Below, in pieces: positions 6,711 to 8,686 of a stretch of DNA of 8,686 bases. Under the pieces are notes generated by a model, which saw only the letters and a list, made by a program, of their open reading frames with translations, was not told the DNA's origin and did no database searches. Source of the DNA: an uncultured Clostridia bacterium. Lineage in GTDB: Bacteria > Bacillota > Clostridia > Christensenellales > CAG-138. Numbering within the stretch: position 1 is the first letter of the stretch; the number at the start of each line of letters is the position of its first letter. The position numbers and the translations under genes are program-made. The stretch is taken from contig CAMZAY010000031.1 in assembly GCA_947304365.1 (NCBI GenBank), positions 1 to 8,686 of the forward strand, in the 5' to 3' direction.

Positions 6711-6740
6711 ATTATATCAGAACATGTGTTCTGTTGTCAA
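6711..6740 (-). promoter_or_regulatory. Strong sigma-A promoter of the phage-like operon
   Basis: On the minus strand TTGACA (6735-6740) and TATAAT (6711-6716) are both consensus and are separated by 18 bases. The spacer is almost entirely filled by a perfect inverted repeat. Transcription would start near 6704, giving a leader of about 65 bases before the 76-residue gene. So strong a promoter would need tight repression. Confidence 0.88.
6718..6733. promoter_or_regulatory. Operator O1, LexA/DinR-like perfect palindrome
   Basis: CAGAACA-TG-TGTTCTG is a perfect 7+7 inverted repeat. It contains AGAAC-ATGT-GTTCT and fits the Gram-positive LexA (DinR) box core GAAC-N4-GTTC. It lies between -35 and -10, so binding would block RNA polymerase. 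The motif match is direct; LexA as the binding protein is inferred. Confidence 0.75.
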
Positions 6741-6748
6741 TAGCAGTT

Positions 6749-6762
6749 AGAACATTTTTTCT
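6749..6762. promoter_or_regulatory. Operator O2, one-mismatch copy
   Basis: AGAAC-ATTT-TTTCT matches AGAAC-N4-GTTCT except for one base. Its centre lies 30 bp from the centre of O1, close to three helical turns, just upstream of the -35 box. The spacing suits side-by-side binding by repressor dimers on one DNA face. Confidence 0.5.
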
Positions 6763-6868
6763 ATTTTTCTTTTCGACGGCGTACATGGTTTTCACGGGCT
6801 TGAGTACCTAAAATACGCCTTAATATGGGGTTATGTATTACGCTGTGTAGTTATTGACAACTCCGGGT

Positions 6869-6897
6869 TTGATTTTTAAGAACAGATGTGCTATAAT
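6869..6897 (+). promoter_or_regulatory. Sigma-A promoter of the 85-residue gene
   Basis: TTGATT (6869-6874) and a consensus TATAAT (6892-6897) are 17 bases apart, 37 bases before the start codon. The third operator copy occupies the spacer and touches the -10 box. Confidence 0.82.
6879..6892. promoter_or_regulatory. Operator O3 in the opposing promoter, one mismatch
   Basis: AGAAC-AGAT-GTGCT matches AGAAC-N4-GTTCT except for one base. It lies between the -35 and -10 boxes of the plus-strand promoter, the same place that O1 holds in the minus-strand promoter. Equal placement in both promoters argues for one shared regulator. Confidence 0.55.
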
Positions 6898-6933
6898 GTT
6901 AGGTGAAAGCAAAACGAAAGGAGGAGGCGCCTC

Positions 6934-7191
6934 ATGCCGAACGAGAATGAAAAAGCGCCCGCGGCAAAACGCGGCGCGCGCAGGATCGAGCGCAGGCTCT
7001 CCAGGCTGACGGACTCCGCGCTCGACAGCCTGGAGGAGATGCTTGCCGACGGCTCGCTAAAGCCCTCGGACAGACTGAGCGCGGTCAAGCTCGCATTCGA
7101 TCTGGCCAAATCAAGATCGCAGGACCCCTCCCCATCGGACGGGACCGTCAAGGTGGTGTTCGAGGGGATCCCCGAGGAGTGGGCGGAATGA
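6934..7191 (+). CDS. Small basic-then-acidic protein, possibly terminase small subunit-like
   Basis: 85 residues. The N-terminus is basic and disordered-looking (APAAKRGARRIERR). Two or three helices follow at about 22-62, including LTDSALDSLEEMLADG and KPSDRLSAVKLAFDLAKS. The end is a short strand and acidic tail, VKVVFEGIPEEWAE. This order (basic arm, HTH-like helices, C-terminal strand) recalls phage terminase small subunits or other small phage DNA-binding proteins, but I cannot name the family. AAAGGAGG lies about nine bases before the ATG. A 10-base palindrome, GAGGCGCCTC (6924-6933), overlaps the ribosome site and abuts the start. The gene is alone on its transcript and is divergent from the phage-like operon, with which it shares operator sequences. 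No terminase large subunit follows. A regulatory role is an equal possibility. Confidence 0.65.
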   Translation: MPNENEKAPAAKRGARRIERRLSRLTDSALDSLEEMLADGSLKPSDRLSAVKLAFDLAKSRSQDPSPSDGTVKVVFEGIPEEWAE

Positions 7192-7221
7192 GATCGTAAC
7201 AACAGATACCTGTAAAACAAA

Positions 7222-7253
7222 GAAGGACGACATCCAAAGAACAGTCGTCCTTC
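7222..7253 (+). terminator. Hairpin ending the 85-residue gene unit
   Basis: Perfect 10-bp arms GAAGGACGAC (7222-7231) and GTCGTCCTTC (7244-7253) enclose a 12-base loop, 30 bases past the stop codon. Only a short interrupted T stretch follows on the plus strand, so termination may be incomplete. Confidence 0.55.
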
Positions 7254-7265
7254 CTGCATTTGTGC

Positions 7266-7277
7266 ATAATATATTAT
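7266..7277. promoter_or_regulatory. AT-rich palindrome upstream of the RHH gene
   Basis: ATAATATATTAT is a perfect 12-base palindrome 10 bases upstream of the -35 box of the next gene. Ribbon-helix-helix proteins often bind short AT-rich inverted repeats at their own promoters, so autoregulation is possible. In so AT-rich a stretch it may also be chance. Confidence 0.3.
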
Positions 7278-7286
7278 TAGTTTGTA

Positions 7287-7314
7287 TTGCAAATTATTAT
7301 TTCGGTGATATAAT
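7287..7314 (+). promoter_or_regulatory. Sigma-A promoter of the RHH gene
   Basis: TTGCAA (7287-7292) and consensus TATAAT (7309-7314) are separated by 16 bases, with the ATG 35 bases downstream. No LexA-like box is present, so this unit is regulated separately from the phage-like pair. Confidence 0.72.
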
Positions 7315-7348
7315 GTTATTGTAAGAAACTTGAGAAAGGATCGGTAAT

Positions 7349-7996
7349 ATGAGCAAAAGCATCTATTCACTTGTGCTTGATGACGAAGTGATCGCGCTCC
7401 TCGACCGCATGGCGTATGCCGAAGGCGTGAGCAGATCGGCGCTCATCAACAGGCTGCTTGCCGAAAAGGTGGGCTGCACCACGCGCGAGATGCGCTCGCG
7501 CGATATTTTCCGCCGCATGGAGGATATGCTTGAGGAAACGCTGCTTCCCATGCTCGGCGAATCGACCGACTCGACGATGCGGCTGCGTTCCGCTATATCG
7601 TACAAGTACAATCCCACGGTGCGCTACACCGTGGCGCTCGGGCGGGAAGGCGCCTCCATCGGCGAGCTGCGCGCCCAGGTCAGGAGCAGGAGCGACGGCT
7701 TTACGCTGATGCTCCTCCAATTCTTCCGCCTTTGGCAGAAGCTTGAGGAGGCGTACATCGGCAAGACGGACGTATCCTTCGAGCCGGGCAGGCTCACGAG
7801 GAAGCTCGTGCCGCATTTCAAGAAGGACGGCAGGATAGTCGAGCAGGCGGACGGCTCCGCGATAGCCGCGTACATAAACGCGTTCGATGGCGCGATGAAG
7901 GCGTTTTTCGACCGCGTGGACGACCCCGCTTCCGCTGCCGCCGCCGCGGAGAAGCGCATGGCGGAGTACGTAAGGAACAATGAAGTTATAATGTAA
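7349..7996 (+). CDS. Ribbon-helix-helix (CopG/Arc-type) protein with long C-terminal domain
   Basis: 215 residues. Residues about 4-40 fit a ribbon-helix-helix fold: the strand SIYSLVL, then helix DDEVIALLDRMAYAEG, the turn SRS, and helix ALINRLLAEKVG. Such domains dimerise and bind DNA through the paired strands. The remaining 170 residues are unfamiliar to me. They start with a charged helix (REMRSRDIFRRMEDMLEETL), have a middle with strands (NPTVRYTVALG) and aromatic helices, and end in an alanine-rich helix. Typical RHH repressors are 45-100 residues, so this is a large variant, perhaps with a sensor domain. AAAGGA lies about nine bases before the ATG. It stands directly upstream of clpB on the same strand, and no other promoter for clpB is obvious, so the two may be co-transcribed. 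A role as regulator of itself and clpB is speculative. Confidence 0.75.
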   Translation: MSKSIYSLVLDDEVIALLDRMAYAEGVSRSALINRLLAEKVGCTTREMRSRDIFRRMEDMLEETLLPMLGESTDSTMRLRSAISYKYNPTVRYTVALGREGASIGELRAQVRSRSDGFTLMLLQFFRLWQKLEEAYIGKTDVSFEPGRLTRKLVPHFKKDGRIVEQADGSAIAAYINAFDGAMKAFFDRVDDPASAAAAAEKRMAEYVRNNEVIM

Positions 7997-7998
7997 GG

Positions 7999-8064
7999 AC
8001 CTTTCAGTCAGCACGGGCTGCGCCCGGCTGACAGCTCCCCTATGAATAGGGGAGCCAAAAAGGA
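7999..8064. repeat. Small double-hairpin repeat element (MITE/REP-like)
   Basis: This element of about 66 bases between the RHH gene and clpB has terminal CCTTT (8000-8004) and AAAGG (8059-8063) and two adjacent hairpins. The first pairs GTCAGC-CGGGC (8007-8018, with a bulged A) with GCCCG-GCTGAC (8022-8032). The second pairs GCTCCCCTA (8034-8042) with TAGGGGAGC (8047-8055) around TGAA. I recall near-identical 'CAGTCAGC ... GCTGACAGCTCCCC ... GGGGAGCCAAAA' elements as common intergenic repeats in Oscillospiraceae-type genomes. That is memory, not a search. It may attenuate or process the transcript reaching clpB. Confidence 0.65.
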
Positions 8065-8085
8065 AGATTATAGTGAGGTGATAAT

Positions 8086-8686
8086 ATGAACGCCAACAAA
8101 CTGACACAGAAATCGATCGAGGCGATACAGCGCGCGCAGAGCGTCGCAGCCTCCAATAACAATACGACTGTGGACGAGGTGCATCTTCTGTATGCGCTCG
8201 TTTCGCAGAACGACGGGCTGATCCCCGCCCTTTTGAAGAAGCTGGGAGCGGATCCCGCCCTTGTTTCCAACGAATGCGAAAGCGCGATCGGCGCCCTTGC
8301 GAGGGGCTCCTCCGCACAGGAGAGCTACGCATCGCCGCAGCTTGCCGCCGCGCTCGACGCCGCCGAAAAGCGCGCCGCCCAGATGCACGACGAATACACC
8401 AGCGTGGAGCATCTTTTCCTCGGCATAATGGATAAGGCCGATCAGACGGTCAAGCCCATTTTGAAGCGCTACGGCGTGACCGAGGCGAGCTTCCTCGCCG
8501 TTTTGAAGGAGGTAAGGAAGAACCGCCCCGTGACGGGCGACGATCCCGAATCCACCTACGACGCGCTCAAAAAATACGGGCAGGACCTCGTCGAGCTCGC
8601 CAGAGAGCAGAAGCTCGATCCCGTCATCGGCCGCGACGACGAGATCCGCAACGTGATCCGCATCCTCTCCCGAAAGACCAAGAACA
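8086..8686 (+). CDS. clpB: ATP-dependent disaggregase ClpB, 5' part
   Basis: The first 200 codons of a ClpB/Hsp104-type AAA+ chaperone, which works with DnaK to pull proteins out of aggregates in the cytoplasm. Residues 1 to about 145 form the double Clp N-domain: KLTQKSIEAIQRAQSVAASNNNTTVDEVHLLYALV, then SPQLAAALDAAEKRAAQMHDEYTSVEHLFLGIM. The start of the first ATPase module follows, with ALKKYGQDLVELAREQKLDPVIGRDDEIRNVIRILSRKTKN. The window ends just before the Walker A motif. ClpB and ClpC share this part; YTSVEHLFLGIM and the linker favour ClpB. The start at 8086 has GAGGTG about five bases upstream. I see no CIRCE (HrcA) or CtsR operator and no consensus promoter right before it, so transcription may come from the RHH gene promoter through the repeat element. 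Confidence 0.93.
   Translation, partial: MNANKLTQKSIEAIQRAQSVAASNNNTTVDEVHLLYALVSQNDGLIPALLKKLGADPALVSNECESAIGALARGSSAQESYASPQLAAALDAAEKRAAQMHDEYTSVEHLFLGIMDKADQTVKPILKRYGVTEASFLAVLKEVRKNRPVTGDDPESTYDALKKYGQDLVELAREQKLDPVIGRDDEIRNVIRILSRKTKN

Larger units (their letters stand above)
6638..6933. promoter_or_regulatory. Divergent regulatory region between phage-like operon and 85-residue gene
   Basis: This AT-rich gap of 296 bases holds two outward-facing sigma-A promoters and three copies of an AGAAC-N4-GTTCT-type operator, listed separately. The middle part (about 6764-6853) shows no ORF with a ribosome site and no clear motif. A second TTGACA at 6854-6859 on the plus strand has only TAAGAA at the right distance and may be a weak tandem promoter. 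Confidence 0.8.

Noticed and set aside
6778..6819. GGCGTA / TACGCC inverted repeat in the divergent region
   Set aside because: Six-base arms 30 bases apart, away from either promoter, are expected by chance.
6854..6859. Consensus TTGACA as the -35 of the plus-strand promoter
   Set aside because: It is 32 bases from TATAAT, far too long. TTGATT at 6869 has the right 17-base spacing. At most it marks a weak tandem promoter.
4095..7348. Attachment-site direct repeats around the phage-like segment
   Set aside because: I compared the flanks (4095-4200 and 7192-7348) and saw no direct repeat longer than a few bases, no tRNA and no integrase.
6891..7370. Minus-strand ORF of 159 codons opposite the 85-residue gene
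   Set aside because: It crosses two promoters and a terminator, and its serine and leucine-rich translation has no motif. It is antisense to a gene with a good ribosome site.
7990..8085. CIRCE or CtsR operator before clpB
   Set aside because: Neither the TTAGCACTC-type inverted repeat nor GGTCAAA-type direct repeats are present.
7367..8332. Minus-strand ORF of 321 codons across the RHH gene, the repeat and clpB
   Set aside because: It is antisense to two well-supported genes and runs through an intergenic repeat. Its composition is arginine and histidine rich without recognisable motifs.
1..8686. CRISPR array, rRNA or tRNA genes
   Set aside because: No regularly spaced repeats, and no tRNA-like or rRNA-like segments, were seen on either strand.

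Overview
The window looks like a chromosomal segment of a GC-rich anaerobic member of the Clostridia, probably Oscillospiraceae or Christensenellales-like. The grounds are a HndA/NuoE-type [2Fe-2S] protein, an ECF sigma factor overlapping a membrane anti-sigma-like gene, strong AAGGAGG ribosome sites, AT-rich sigma-A promoters between GC-rich genes, and a small double-hairpin repeat of the kind scattered through such genomes. The species cannot be told from this sequence.

Layout. At 1-467 (minus) is the start of a NuoE/HndA-like subunit, cut by the window edge, with a leader and an extended -10 promoter. Tandem terminators (678-764) end the next minus-strand unit, an ECF sigma factor (2373-2888) overlapping a DUF4179-type single-pass membrane protein (785-2380). 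A terminator at 2998-3023 closes the gene before it, a macro-domain ADP-ribose hydrolase-like protein fused to a C-terminal HTH-like domain (3051-4094), which has its own TTGACA promoter. Next is a tight four-gene minus-strand operon (4192-6637). It looks like a segment of a podovirus-type virion module: a small head-associated-type protein, a neck adaptor-like protein, a hub-like beta-rich protein of about 470 residues, and a short coiled-coil protein. Facing it on the plus strand is an 85-residue gene (6934-7191) that may be terminase small subunit-like. Further right are a ribbon-helix-helix protein (7349-7996), a repeat element, and the 5' part of clpB (8086 to the edge).

The most notable point is the divergent intergenic region 6638-6933. 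The phage-like operon has a near-perfect sigma-A promoter (TTGACA-18-TATAAT) whose spacer holds a perfect inverted repeat, CAGAACA-TG-TGTTCTG. This fits the LexA/DinR-type operator core AGAAC-N4-GTTCT. A second copy with one mismatch lies 30 bp away, centre to centre, just upstream of the -35 box. A third copy with one mismatch lies in the spacer of the opposing promoter (TTGATT-17-TATAAT). The divergent transcripts therefore appear to be co-repressed by one regulator, plausibly LexA, giving DNA-damage control of a phage-derived gene set.

No capsid, portal, large terminase, integrase or lysis gene is visible, and the flanking genes look chromosomal. The set is therefore either a prophage remnant or a domesticated phage cassette. 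The phage-like ORFs are all intact. All functional names here come from reading the translations; no database search was run.
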